Below are positions 51,847 through 61,094 of a stretch of DNA of 64,000 bases, piece after piece. Numbering within the stretch: position 1 is the stretch's first letter; every line of letters starts with the position of its first letter. A program made the translations under genes and the position numbers. The notes under the pieces were generated by a model that was given only the letters and a program-made list of their open reading frames with translations, was not told the DNA's origin and ran no database searches. The DNA is from an uncultured Oscillospiraceae bacterium. Its GTDB lineage: Bacteria > Bacillota > Clostridia > Oscillospirales > Oscillospiraceae. Location: positions 15,725 through 79,724 of the forward strand of contig CAKTKU010000006.1 in assembly GCA_934572335.1 (NCBI GenBank), given 5' to 3'.

Positions 51847-53061
51847 ATGATGAGAGCATATGAGAGACTTTTGAAGTATGCCGCGGTGCACACCGCGAGC
51901 ACGGAGGACATCGACACGACGCCGACGACCGCGCGGCAGTTCGACCTTGCGCACCTGCTCGCGGATGAGCTGCGCGCGCTTGGCATGGCGGAGGTCTATG
52001 AGGATGAGCACGCCTATGTGTATGCCGCGCTCCCCGCGAGCGCCGGGATGGAGGGCGAGCGGGCGATAGGGCTCATCGCACATATCGACACCGTGCCGGA
52101 CTTTTCGGGCGAGAACGTCCGCCCGCAGGTCATAGAAAACTATAACGGCGGGGAAGTGGCACTCGGCACGAGCGGGCGCGTCCTCTCGCCGGAGAAGTTC
52201 GCGGAGCTGCCGACGCTCAAGGGGCAGACGCTCATCACCACCGACGGCACCACCGTCCTCGGCGCGGACGACAAGGCAGGCGTGGCGGAGATCATGACCG
52301 CGTGTGAGCGCATCATCGCGCAGGGCATACCCCACGGGCGCATCGCCGTGTGCTTCACGCCGGATGAGGAGGTCGGTCACGGGGCGGCGCTGCTGGACTT
52401 TGACCGCCTCGGCGCGGACTTTGCCTATACCGTTGACGGCGGCGCGCTTGAGGAAGTGAATTTCGAGACGTTCAACGCCGCCGCCGCGCACTGGGACGTC
52501 ACGGGCTTCAACATCCACCCCGGCGACGCGAAGAACACCATGATAAATGCCTCGCTCGTCGCGTGCGAGATAAACGCCATGCTGCCCGCGGGCGACACCC
52601 CCGCGCACACCGAGGGCTACGAGGGGTTTTATCATCTCATGAGCATGACGGGCACTGTCGAGCATGCGGAGCTTGACTATATCGTGCGCGACCACTCCGC
52701 CGCGTCCTTCGCCGCGCGCGAGACGACCCTGCAGCATATCGAAAAGCTAATAAACGAGAAGTACGGCGCGGGCACGGCAAAGCTCACGCTGACAGAGCAG
52801 TACCGCAACATGGCGGAGTGCATGAGCGACCATATGGACATTGTTGAGCGCGCGGAGCGCGCCATCGCCGCCGCGGGGCTGAAGCCGGTGAGAGTGCCGG
52901 TGCGCGGCGGGACGGACGGGGCACAGCTGTCGTTACGCGGGCTGCCGTGCCCGAACCTCGGCACGGGCGGATACTCGTTCCACGGACCGTATGAGCACAT
53001 CACCGCCGAGGCGATGGACACCGCAGTGGAGATAATCCTCGGCATCGTGGGAAAAAGGTAA
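51847..53061 (+). CDS. pepT: Peptidase T (tripeptide aminopeptidase)
   Basis: A 404-residue cytoplasmic dizinc M20B peptidase releasing the N-terminal residue of tripeptides. The motif order is canonical: IAHIDTVPD (first metal His), DGTTVLGADDKAG (bridging Asp), FTPDEEVGHG (general-base Glu and metal Glu) and RGGTDGAQLS. Length is that of PepT (about 408). It stands alone under its own promoter. Confidence 0.95.
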   Translation: MMRAYERLLKYAAVHTASTEDIDTTPTTARQFDLAHLLADELRALGMAEVYEDEHAYVYAALPASAGMEGERAIGLIAHIDTVPDFSGENVRPQVIENYNGGEVALGTSGRVLSPEKFAELPTLKGQTLITTDGTTVLGADDKAGVAEIMTACERIIAQGIPHGRIAVCFTPDEEVGHGAALLDFDRLGADFAYTVDGGALEEVNFETFNAAAAHWDVTGFNIHPGDAKNTMINASLVACEINAMLPAGDTPAHTEGYEGFYHLMSMTGTVEHAELDYIVRDHSAASFAARETTLQHIEKLINEKYGAGTAKLTLTEQYRNMAECMSDHMDIVERAERAIAAAGLKPVRVPVRGGTDGAQLSLRGLPCPNLGTGGYSFHGPYEHITAEAMDTAVEIILGIVGKR

Positions 53062-53095
53062 AAGGGAATAATTAAGACGTATATACGCGCAAAAG

Positions 53096-53120
53096 GCGCG
53101 CCGGAAATTTTCCGGCGCGC
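53096..53120. terminator. Bidirectional intrinsic terminator
   Basis: GCGCGCCGGAAA pairs perfectly with its complement around one central T, between convergent pepT and the alcohol dehydrogenase gene. Confidence 0.8.
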
Positions 53121-53153
53121 TGTGCGTTATTCGTTATTATGGCTGTCTCAGTC

Positions 53154-54302
53154 TTACATGAGGCTGCGGTACAGCTTTTCAATCTCCTCCACGCTGGTGT
53201 CGCGTGGGTTGCCGGGGCGGCAGGCGTCGGCATAAGCGCTCTCGGAGAGGAACTTCACATCCTCTTCCTTGAGGATGCCCTTGAGGTCGGCGGGGATGCC
53301 AACATCGGCGGACAGCTTCTTGACGGCGCTGATCGCGGCGGTGCGGTATTCCTCCTGCGTCATCGCGTCCACGCCCTCAACGCCCATCGCCTTTGCGAGG
53401 GCTTTGTACTTCTCGCCGGAGTACTCCTTGTTGTACTCAAGCCCCGTCGGCAGGATGATCGCGCAGGCAACGCCGTGCGGCGTATCGTAGAGCGCCGACA
53501 GACCGTGCGCCATGCTGTGCACGATGCCCAGCCCGACGTTCGAGAAGCCCATGCCGGCGATGTACTGCCCAAGCGCCATGCCCTTGCGCCCGTCCGGGTC
53601 GTTCTTCACGGCGTCGCGCAGGTTGGCGGAGATAAGGCGGATGGCTTCGAGATGGAACATATCGCTCATCTCCCAAGCGCCCTTGGTGATAAGACCCTCG
53701 ATCGCGTGGGTCAGCGCGTCCATGCCGGTTGCGGCGGTGAGGGGAGCGGGCATTGAGCTCATCATCTCCGGGTCGACAACGGCGACCTCGGGAATGTCGT
53801 TCGTGTCAACGCAGACAAATTTGCGCTTTTTCTCCACGTCGGTGATGACGTAGTTGATCGTGACCTCGGCGGCGGTGCCGGCGGTCGTGGGGACGGCGAC
53901 GGTGAACACGGCGTGCTTCTTCGTCGGGGCGACGCCCTCCAGCGAGCGGACGTCCGCAAACTCGGGGTTATTGATGATTATGCCGACGGCCTTCGCGGTG
54001 TCCATGATCGAGCCGCCGCCGACCGCGACGATGCAGTCCGCCCCGGCGTCCTTGAACGCCTGAACGCCGTTCTGAACGTTTTCTATGGTGGGATTGGGCT
54101 TTATATCGGTGTAGAGAGCCCATTCAATGCCCTTTTCCTTCATCGGGTCGAGTATCTTGTTTATCTCGCCGCTCTTTACAACGTGCTTGCCGGAGCACAC
54201 AAGAGCCTTCTTGAAGCCTCTTGCCGCCAGCTCGTTTGCAACTTCCTTTACAGCGCCTGCGCCGTGGTAGGACACGGGATTGAGAACGATACGATTTGCC
54301 AT
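53154..54302 (-). CDS. Iron-containing alcohol dehydrogenase
   Basis: A 382-residue NAD(P)-dependent dehydrogenase of the group III type. The nucleotide region is marked by VAVGGGSIMDTAKA near residue 95. Metal-ligand motifs appear in order: DALTHAIEG, SMAHGLSA and TPHGVACAI. Such enzymes reduce aldehydes (butanol, propanediol or lactaldehyde type) in fermenters; the substrate cannot be fixed. It precedes a LysR gene on the same strand, without an obvious link. AAAGGATG is the ribosome binding site. Confidence 0.93.
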   Translation of the reverse strand: MANRIVLNPVSYHGAGAVKEVANELAARGFKKALVCSGKHVVKSGEINKILDPMKEKGIEWALYTDIKPNPTIENVQNGVQAFKDAGADCIVAVGGGSIMDTAKAVGIIINNPEFADVRSLEGVAPTKKHAVFTVAVPTTAGTAAEVTINYVITDVEKKRKFVCVDTNDIPEVAVVDPEMMSSMPAPLTAATGMDALTHAIEGLITKGAWEMSDMFHLEAIRLISANLRDAVKNDPDGRKGMALGQYIAGMGFSNVGLGIVHSMAHGLSALYDTPHGVACAIILPTGLEYNKEYSGEKYKALAKAMGVEGVDAMTQEEYRTAAISAVKKLSADVGIPADLKGILKEEDVKFLSESAYADACRPGNPRDTSVEEIEKLYRSLM

Positions 54303-54500
54303 GATAAAGCCATCCTTTCATCAGTCATATGCTGCAATATCTTAAGTACGTCCCTCCTTGGGACAAGAATATGATAGCACTATCCGCGGCAAATATACAA
54401 GCGTATTTTGCAAAATCAGCGTTATGCAGCACCCGGTAACGTTTCCAGAGAAGCCGAGCGCAAATTTTTGTGCAGCTTTGACAAACGGTTAACAAACCGT

Positions 54501-55373
54501 TCATAAAGGAGATGAAAGCCCATTTTCCCCGCGGCAGACCGCAATGAAATCCTGCACGGCGGGGAGGGGCTTTTTGCCCTTGCGCCAGATGAGAAGTATC
54601 TGTGTTTCAAGCGCCTTTTCGTCGATCTCGCGTATGTCGAGCCCAGTGCAGAGGCTCGACATCGAGGCGGGCAGTATCGCCGTGGCGAGCCCGGCCTTTG
54701 CCCACAGCACCGCGCCGCGCGCATCGTCGCACACGCAGAAGAAGTCCGCCTCCAGCGCGTGCACGGCAAAGGCGTCTGTTATGAGCTTTTCATACCGCCG
54801 GTAGACAATGAGCGGATGCCCCGTCAGCTCGCTGAGCGATGCCCGCCCGTGGCGCGGGGTCTCCTCCGCGGGCGCAGACACGGCGATCATTGGCTCCGTG
54901 CACAGCACGGTGTGCTCCACCTCGTCCAACCGCAGCGGCGTGCGCACGACGGACACGTCGATTATTCCGGCGAGCAGGGAATTGAAGAGGGAAAACGTCG
55001 TCCCATCGTGCACCTCGAAGCTCGCCTCGGGGTTCCGCCGCGCGTATTCGGCGATGAACGGTATCATCGGCGCAACGGTCGACGACGTCAGCCCCAGCCG
55101 CAGTATACGTCGCCGCCCGAAGCGCTCGACCTCCTGCTTTGTCGAGTCGGCATAGCTCAAAAGCTCGCCCGCGCGGCTGTAGAGCAGCGTCCCCGCCTCA
55201 GTGAGCGTCACGCCCTGACTGCTGCGCTCAAAAAGGCGCACGCCAAGCTCCTCCTCCAAGAGCCGCAGCTGATAGCTCAGCGGCGGCTGGGACATATTCA
55301 GCCGCCGCGCTGCCTCGTTTATGCTGCCCGTGTCGGCGATCTCGCGGAAATATTCAAGCTGGCGCAGATCCAT
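54501..55373 (-). CDS. LysR family transcriptional regulator
   Basis: A 290-residue regulator. The N-terminal winged helix (MDLRQLEYFREIADTGSINEAARRLNMSQPPLSYQL) is textbook LysR, and the C-terminal part is a periplasmic-binding-like co-inducer domain. The ATG at 55373 has TTGGAGGGC ahead; an upstream extension is not credible. It is divergent from an ABC exporter operon, whose promoter carries an AT-rich inverted repeat suited to LysR binding, so it probably controls that exporter. Confidence 0.92.
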   Translation of the reverse strand: MDLRQLEYFREIADTGSINEAARRLNMSQPPLSYQLRLLEEELGVRLFERSSQGVTLTEAGTLLYSRAGELLSYADSTKQEVERFGRRRILRLGLTSSTVAPMIPFIAEYARRNPEASFEVHDGTTFSLFNSLLAGIIDVSVVRTPLRLDEVEHTVLCTEPMIAVSAPAEETPRHGRASLSELTGHPLIVYRRYEKLITDAFAVHALEADFFCVCDDARGAVLWAKAGLATAILPASMSSLCTGLDIREIDEKALETQILLIWRKGKKPLPAVQDFIAVCRGENGLSSPL

Positions 55374-55427
55374 AGTGCCCTCCAAGTTTGACGATATAAT
55401 TTTTATATTACAAAGCCATAAAAACAA

Positions 55428-55459
55428 TATTATTCATATTGATAATAAAGTATTATACT
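55428..55459 (+). promoter_or_regulatory. Putative LysR-binding site and promoter of the second ABC exporter
   Basis: TATTAT-N8-ATAATA is a perfect inverted repeat (55428-55447) ending six bases before a TATACT -10 box (55454-55459). It overlaps the -35 position, the place where LysR activators bind. Confidence 0.5.
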
Positions 55460-55512
55460 AGCAAAGTCAAGACAAATACTATATCTATAAAGTTGAACGG
55501 AGTGAGAGAAAA

Positions 55513-57273
55513 GTGAGAAGTCTCGCGGTCTATCTCAAGAGCTACACGAAAGAGAGCATACTCGCGCCGCTTTTCAAGCTGCTGGAGGTCGTGTTCGACC
55601 TGCTTGTCCCCATCGTCGTGGCGCGGATGATAGATGTCGGCATTGCCAACAATGACCGGGGGTACATCTGGGGCTGCTTCGGCGTGCTGCTGCTGATGGC
55701 GGCGCTGGGGGTGCTGTGCAGCATTACGGCGCAGTATTTCGCCGCGAAGGCGAGCGTCGGCTTTGCCGCAAACCTGCGTCAGGCGGTGTTCGACCATATC
55801 CAGCGCCTGTCGTTCACGGAGCTGGACACCCTCGGCTCCGACACGATGATAACCCGCCTCACCGATGACATCAATCAGGTACAGAACGGCGTGAACATGG
55901 GGCTGCGGCTGCTGCTGAGAAGCCCGTTTGTCGTGTTCGGCGCGATGATAATGGCGTTCACCATCGACGTGAAGTGCGCGCTTGTGTACGCCGTGGCAAT
56001 CCCGGTGCTGTTCGCCGTCGTGTTTGCCATCATGCTCGTCAGCATCCCGCTGTTCAAGCGGGTGCAGGCGGGGCTTGACCGCGTCACGGGCATGACGCGC
56101 GAAAACCTCACCGGCGTGCGTGTCATCCGCGCGTTCTGCCGCGAGGAGCAGTCCGTGGAGGAGTTTGAGCAGAGCAACCGCGAGCTTACACGCCTCAATG
56201 AATTTGTCGGGCGCATCTCGGCACTGCTGAACCCCGTGACCTATGTGCTCATCAACCTTGCGGCGGTGTTCGTGATCGACCGCGCCGCGGTGCAGGTCAA
56301 CATCGGCAGCATCGCGCAGGGCGATGTCGTCGCGCTTTATAACTACATGCTCCAGATAATTGTCGAGCTTATCAAGCTTGCCTCGCTCATCATCACGCTC
56401 AATAAATCCGTGGCGTGCGCGGGGCGCGTGGCGGGCGTGCTCGCCGTCGAGCCGAGTATGACCTACCCTGACAGCTCCGCCGCCACGGCGGAGGCGGAGC
56501 AGGGGAGCGACGCCGTGCGCTTTGACCATGTCAGCTTTACGTACAAAAATGCCGGTGCGGCGAGCCTCACGGATGTGAGCTTTTCTGCCGCGCATGGGGA
56601 GACCGTCGGCGTTATCGGCGGCACGGGCAGCGGCAAGTCCACGCTCATCAGCCTAATCCCGCGCTTTTACGATGCTTCTTCGGGCGGCGTGTACGTTGAC
56701 GGCGCGAATGTCCGCGACTATACGCGCGAGGCGCTTTGCGGCAAGATTGCCGTCGTGCAGCAGCGCGCCGTGCTCTTCCAGGGCAGCATACGCGACAACC
56801 TCAAGTGGGGCGATGAGAACGCCGACGATGCGGCGCTCTGGGACGCGCTGACCGCCGCACAGGCGAAGGAGGTCGTCGAGGGCAAGCCCGGCGGGCTGGA
56901 TTTCCAGCTTGAGCAGAACGGGCGCAACCTCTCCGGCGGGCAGAAGCAGCGCCTGTCCATCGCCCGCGCGCTCGTGAAAAAGCCGGAGATACTCATCCTT
57001 GACGACAGCTCAAGCGCGCTGGACTTCGCCACCGACGCGGCACTGAGAAAGGCTATCCACGCCCTATCCGGCGGCATGACCACCTTCATCGTCTCACAGC
57101 GCATCGCCTGTATACGTCAGGCGGACAAGATCCTCGTGCTCGACAACGGCGCGCTCGCCGGAGCAGGCACGCATGACGAGCTCATGCGCAGCTGCGAGGT
57201 CTACCGCGAGATATACTTCTCGCAGTTCCCGGAGGAGCGCGCGAGTTATGAGAAAGGGGGCGAGCAGCAGTGA
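55513..57273 (+). CDS. ABC exporter half-transporter, degenerate-site subunit
   Basis: A 586-residue exporter with six N-terminal helices and a C-terminal ATPase. Walker A is GGTGSGKST and the signature LSGGQKQR is intact. The Walker B ends in Asp instead of Glu (LILDDSSS), and the switch His is Gln (VSQRIA). The same changes occur in the first subunit at 5.6 kb. Start is GTG with GGAGTGAGAG upstream. It overlaps its partner by four bases. Regulation by the divergent LysR gene is likely; substrate unknown. Confidence 0.9.
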   Translation: MRSLAVYLKSYTKESILAPLFKLLEVVFDLLVPIVVARMIDVGIANNDRGYIWGCFGVLLLMAALGVLCSITAQYFAAKASVGFAANLRQAVFDHIQRLSFTELDTLGSDTMITRLTDDINQVQNGVNMGLRLLLRSPFVVFGAMIMAFTIDVKCALVYAVAIPVLFAVVFAIMLVSIPLFKRVQAGLDRVTGMTRENLTGVRVIRAFCREEQSVEEFEQSNRELTRLNEFVGRISALLNPVTYVLINLAAVFVIDRAAVQVNIGSIAQGDVVALYNYMLQIIVELIKLASLIITLNKSVACAGRVAGVLAVEPSMTYPDSSAATAEAEQGSDAVRFDHVSFTYKNAGAASLTDVSFSAAHGETVGVIGGTGSGKSTLISLIPRFYDASSGGVYVDGANVRDYTREALCGKIAVVQQRAVLFQGSIRDNLKWGDENADDAALWDALTAAQAKEVVEGKPGGLDFQLEQNGRNLSGGQKQRLSIARALVKKPEILILDDSSSALDFATDAALRKAIHALSGGMTTFIVSQRIACIRQADKILVLDNGALAGAGTHDELMRSCEVYREIYFSQFPEERASYEKGGEQQ

Positions 57274-59024
57274 AAGCAAAAAAGAAGAATGAAAATGTCA
57301 ACAGCGGCGAAGTACTGCGCAAGCTCTTGAAGCGCATCGCGCGCTATCGCTTCCTGCTCGTGCTGAGCGTCATCCTCGCCGCCGCCACGGTCATTCTGCA
57401 GCTCTATGTCCCCATCCTCTTCGGCGACGCGATCGACAACATCGTCGCGGCGCACAGGGTGGATTTTGCCGCCATGTGGGGGTATCTGCGCGCGATCATC
57501 ATCTGCGCCGCCGTCTCCGGCGTGACCGGCTGGGTCATGAGTCTTCTCAATAACCGCATGACCTACCGCGTCGTGCAGGATATACGTTCCCAGTCCATCC
57601 GCCATATCCAGCGCCTGCCGCTTTCTTACCTTGACCGCCACAGCACCGGCGACATCGTCTCGCGCATCATTGCAGACGCGGACATCCTCTCCGACGGTCT
57701 GCTCCTCGGCTTCACGCAGCTTTTCTCCGGCATCGTCACCATCGTGTTTACGCTCATCTTCATGTTCTCCAAGAACGTGTGGATAACGCTGTTCGTCATC
57801 TGCCTCACGCCGGTCAGCTTCCTCGTGGCAAAGTTCATCTCCACCCGCTCTTACAGCATGTTCCGCAAGCAGAGCGAGACGCGCGGCCGCCAGACGGCGC
57901 TCATCGAGGAGATGATCGGCAGCCAGAAGGTCGTGCGCGCGTTCGGGTACGAGGACAAGTCCTCCGCACGTTTTGACGCGGTCAACCGCGAGCTTCAGCA
58001 GTACAGCCAGCAGGCGGTGTTCTATTCGTCCATCACCAACCCCTCCACGCGCTTTGTCAACAACATCATCTATGCCGGGGTCGCGCTCATCGGCGCGCTG
58101 CTCATCCCCGGCGGGGCGCTCACCGTTGGCGGGCTGTCGGTGCTGCTGTCCTACGCCAACCAGTATATGAAGCCCTTTAACGACATCAGCTCCGTCGTCA
58201 CCGAGATGCAGAACGCCCTCGCCTGTGCTGCGCGCCTGTTCGCGCTGCTGGAGGAGGACGAGGAGAGCGCCGACGCGCCCGGCACGCTGGGCGATGTCGA
58301 GGGGCGCGTGGACATTGACGGCGTCGCGTTCAGCTACGACAAGTCCCGCAGTCTTATTGAGGACTTCAACCTGAACGTCGCGCCCGGTATGCGCATCGCC
58401 GTCGTCGGTCCCACCGGCTGCGGCAAGACGACGTTCATCAACCTGCTCATGCGCTTTTACGATACCGACGCGGGCAGCATCAGCGTCGACGGGAAAGAGA
58501 TAAAGTCGCTCTCGCGCCACGCGCTGCGCTCGGCCTACGGCATGGTTTTGCAGGACACGTGGATAAAGCAGGGGACGGTGCGCGAGAACATCGCCTTCGG
58601 CAAGCCGGACGCCACGGATGAGGAGATCATCGCCGCGGCGAAGGAGGCGCACAGCTGGGAGTTTATCGAGCGTCTGCCGCAGGGGCTGGACACCGTGCTG
58701 CATGAGGACAGCATCAGCCAGGGGCAGAAGCAGCTTTTGTGCATCACGCGCGTCATGCTCACGCTCCCGCCGATGCTCATCCTCGACGAGGCGACCTCCA
58801 GCATCGACACGCGCACGGAGCTGCTGATACAGGAGGCGTTTGACAAGCTCATGCAGGGCAGGACGAGCTTTGTCGTCGCCCACCGCCTCTCCACCATACG
58901 CAGTGCCTCACTCATCCTCGTCATGCGCGACGGGCGCATTATCGAGCAGGGCACGCATGAGGAGCTGCTCTCCCGCGGCGGCTTCTACGCCAAGCTGTAC
59001 AATAGCCAGTTCCAGCAGGTGTGA
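57270..59024 (+). CDS. ABC exporter half-transporter, canonical-site subunit
   Basis: A 584-residue partner of the preceding gene. Walker A GPTGCGKTT, catalytic Glu in LILDEATSS and switch His in VAHRLST are present, while the signature is degenerate (ISQGQKQ). The pair thus has one active and one inactive ATP site. Start is GTG overlapping the upstream stop (GTGA). A strong terminator follows. Confidence 0.92.
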   Translation: MKAKKKNENVNSGEVLRKLLKRIARYRFLLVLSVILAAATVILQLYVPILFGDAIDNIVAAHRVDFAAMWGYLRAIIICAAVSGVTGWVMSLLNNRMTYRVVQDIRSQSIRHIQRLPLSYLDRHSTGDIVSRIIADADILSDGLLLGFTQLFSGIVTIVFTLIFMFSKNVWITLFVICLTPVSFLVAKFISTRSYSMFRKQSETRGRQTALIEEMIGSQKVVRAFGYEDKSSARFDAVNRELQQYSQQAVFYSSITNPSTRFVNNIIYAGVALIGALLIPGGALTVGGLSVLLSYANQYMKPFNDISSVVTEMQNALACAARLFALLEEDEESADAPGTLGDVEGRVDIDGVAFSYDKSRSLIEDFNLNVAPGMRIAVVGPTGCGKTTFINLLMRFYDTDAGSISVDGKEIKSLSRHALRSAYGMVLQDTWIKQGTVRENIAFGKPDATDEEIIAAAKEAHSWEFIERLPQGLDTVLHEDSISQGQKQLLCITRVMLTLPPMLILDEATSSIDTRTELLIQEAFDKLMQGRTSFVVAHRLSTIRSASLILVMRDGRIIEQGTHEELLSRGGFYAKLYNSQFQQV

Positions 59025-59041
59025 GAATAACGTAATAGGCG

Positions 59042-59079
59042 GCACTCCCTCAGGTTCGGATATGCCCGAGGGAGTGTCG
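59042..59079 (+). terminator. Terminator of the second ABC exporter operon
   Basis: GGCACTCCCTC pairs with GAGGGAGTGTC (one G-T pair) around a 16-base loop with further pairing, followed by GTTTTATTT. Confidence 0.82.
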
Positions 59080-59101
59080 TTTTATTTATGTGCACTTTTT
59101 C

Positions 59102-59129
59102 TTGCAATCTTCCAATTATATGGTATAAT
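59102..59129 (+). promoter_or_regulatory. Sigma-70-type promoter of the lipoprotein gene
   Basis: TTGCAA and TATAAT are 16 bases apart; the start codon follows 49 bases later after TTGGGAGAA. Confidence 0.7.
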
Positions 59130-59178
59130 TTTAAGGCGTTAGTTTAGTGCAATTTTTTACCTTGTTTGGGAGAACCGT

Positions 59179-60240
59179 ATGAACATAAAGAAGAGAATGA
59201 GCGTTTTCATATTGCTGCTGGCGGTGCTCGCGCTTGCCGCGTGCGGGCAGACCGCGCCTGCGGATGAGACAGCCTCCGGCACGGACAATATCTTTCACTC
59301 TGACCTCACGGCGATAGATTATCTGGAGGGCGTGTGGACGAATAACCACGGGCAGCATATCACCGCCGCGCGCGGCGACAGCATACTCATCGTGTGGGAG
59401 ACGAATATACCCCTGCCCGCCTGTGAGCTGTACGTGCTGACGGACGGCGTGCTGCGCGGCGGCAACGCCGGCGGTGAGCAGATCGACCTGCTCGCTTTCA
59501 CGCGCGTGGATGACGACACCATTACCGTGCGCGATCTTGTCAATGATGAGGAGACCACGTTCATCCGCGACTCGCTGGAGGCCGACCCTGCGCGGCTGGA
59601 TAACGAGTATGTGTTCTGGTCGATGAGCCGCGCGGGCGCGTATCTCACGGGCATGTGGATGAATGACGACGGCAATTATTTCACCCTCACCGTGAACGGC
59701 GGCTCGGTCAGCTTCAATTCCGACCTGCCGTGTCCCGACTGCGACTACATAGATTTTTATGAGGGCGTGCTCTGCGGCTTCACGGATAACGCCGACGGCA
59801 CGGTGACGCGCGTCCCGATCTTCACGTTTGACATTATCTCCGCCGACGAGGTCAAGGTGCTCTGCCATGCCGACGGCAGCGAGAGTGTTTTTGACCGGCT
59901 CAGTCATGAGCTGGACGAGACGCTGCTCAACAGTGAGTATATTTTTGCCAACAACCAGCGCGCGTTTGCGTTCCTCAACGGCGAATGGACGGGGGAGGAC
60001 GGGTACTTCTTCCGCGTTGAGAGCACCGGCGGCTCGCTCACGTGGAACACCAATCTTCCGCTGGACGACAGCTGCACCTCCTACGGCTTTGCCGACGGCG
60101 GTCTTATCGGCAGCACGACGGACGAGAACGGCGAGACGATCGACGTCGTGATCTATACGTTCCGCGTTATTTCGGAGAATGAGCTTGAGCTGACAGTGAC
60201 CGAGACCGGCGACACCTATACGCTCACGAGAGAGGAATGA
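59179..60240 (+). CDS. Lipoprotein with three tandem ~108-residue repeats
   Basis: A 353-residue exported lipoprotein with a lipobox ending at Cys22 (LAACG). The mature part consists of three copies of one domain, beginning YLEGVW (Trp53), YLTGMW (Trp160) and FLNGEW (Trp270). Each continues with a D/G turn, a W/F-x-TNLP or NSDLP strand, and a late F-x-VIS/DIIS strand, so each is a small beta domain of about 108 residues. The family is not recognised. It is probably displayed on the outer membrane face. Its gene runs into the next one with nine bases between. Confidence 0.78.
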   Translation: MNIKKRMSVFILLLAVLALAACGQTAPADETASGTDNIFHSDLTAIDYLEGVWTNNHGQHITAARGDSILIVWETNIPLPACELYVLTDGVLRGGNAGGEQIDLLAFTRVDDDTITVRDLVNDEETTFIRDSLEADPARLDNEYVFWSMSRAGAYLTGMWMNDDGNYFTLTVNGGSVSFNSDLPCPDCDYIDFYEGVLCGFTDNADGTVTRVPIFTFDIISADEVKVLCHADGSESVFDRLSHELDETLLNSEYIFANNQRAFAFLNGEWTGEDGYFFRVESTGGSLTWNTNLPLDDSCTSYGFADGGLIGSTTDENGETIDVVIYTFRVISENELELTVTETGDTYTLTREE

Positions 60241-60249
60241 GGTTTGCAC

Positions 60250-60888
60250 ATGATAATTGTAAAACGCGAGGCGCAGGCGACAGCGCCCGGCTACGAGCCG
60301 GAGCATTTGAAGCTCACGCTTGAAAACTTCTTCTGCGCGCTCGACGGTGCGTTCCCCGGCAAGCGCATCATCTGGCGCGACTGGGATCACGCGCGCTTTG
60401 ACAAGCTCGCGAGCTATCTCCGCGCCGAGCTGGGGTATTCCGCGGGCGCGCCGTTTCTCACGGCTTACGGGTATACTATCGAGACAGATGATAATGTCCT
60501 CTGCCCGGAGGCGGAGGACGAACCGGTAGAGAGCACGGTGGAGGCCGCGCCGGAGACTGTTACAGAGACCGCGCCGGTGGAAATGCAGGAGAAATCTCCA
60601 GCACCGGAGCAGGGGACGGAGGTGCGGTCTGCTGGGGACGAAGCCCAGCCGGAGGAGGCTGGCGCTGTGCACACAGGAAAGATAATCCGTGTGCTCGGCA
60701 ACAAAAACAGCGGCTTTGTCCGCGATGACGCGAGCGGGGACGATTATTATTTCAATATCCGCAGTTTTACCCAGTGGGCGGATGCGCTCGCGCCGGGGCG
60801 GGCCGTCAGCTTCCGCCTTGCCCGCCGTTTCGACCGCCGTCAGAACCGCATGCGCGAGAACGCGGTGGAGCTGAGCTATGTCGAGTGA
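60250..60888 (+). CDS. Protein with C-terminal cold-shock-like domain
   Basis: A 212-residue cytoplasmic protein. Residues 1-~75 form an unrecognised compact domain (W-rich: IIWRDWDHARFDKLASYL). A 65-residue acidic Glu/Pro/Thr-rich linker follows. The last ~70 residues (GKIIRVLGNKNSGFVRDDASGDDYYFNIRS) match the beta-barrel pattern of cold-shock/S1-like domains, with the GFV and YYF positions used for nucleic-acid stacking. It may be a single-strand RNA- or DNA-binding protein. The ATG is chosen over a TTG two codons earlier because GAGG fits it better. Confidence 0.68.
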   Translation: MIIVKREAQATAPGYEPEHLKLTLENFFCALDGAFPGKRIIWRDWDHARFDKLASYLRAELGYSAGAPFLTAYGYTIETDDNVLCPEAEDEPVESTVEAAPETVTETAPVEMQEKSPAPEQGTEVRSAGDEAQPEEAGAVHTGKIIRVLGNKNSGFVRDDASGDDYYFNIRSFTQWADALAPGRAVSFRLARRFDRRQNRMRENAVELSYVE

Positions 60889-60917
60889 AAACTGCGCGGA
60901 AAACGAGTGAAAAACAC

Positions 60918-60946
60918 TTGAATTTTTGCCGCATATGTAATATACT
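60918..60946 (+). promoter_or_regulatory. Sigma-70-type promoter of tRNA-Leu
   Basis: TTGAAT and TATACT are exactly 17 bases apart and end twelve bases before the tRNA. Confidence 0.75.
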
Positions 60947-60958
60947 CTCCAATAGCAT

Positions 60959-61044
60959 GCCGGTGTGATGGAATGGTAGACGTAGCGGATTCAAAATCCG
61001 CCGATGGCGACATCGTGTGGGTTCGAGTCCCACCACCGGCACCA
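60959..61044 (+). tRNA. tRNA-Leu (anticodon CAA)
   Basis: An 86-base class II tRNA with an encoded CCA. Acceptor GCCGGTG pairs with CACCGGC. The anticodon loop TTCAAAA gives CAA, and a long variable arm (CGATGGCGACATCG) is present. The T loop is TTCGAGT. Confidence 0.95.
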
Positions 61045-61047
61045 TGA

Positions 61048-61094
61048 CGAGTGTTCTTATAGCATTTGAAAGGCTGTAAGAACACTCGCTTTTT
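61048..61094 (+). terminator. Terminator of tRNA-Leu
   Basis: CGAGTGTTCTTA pairs perfectly with TAAGAACACTCG around a 17-base loop, followed by CTTTTTAT. Confidence 0.88.
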
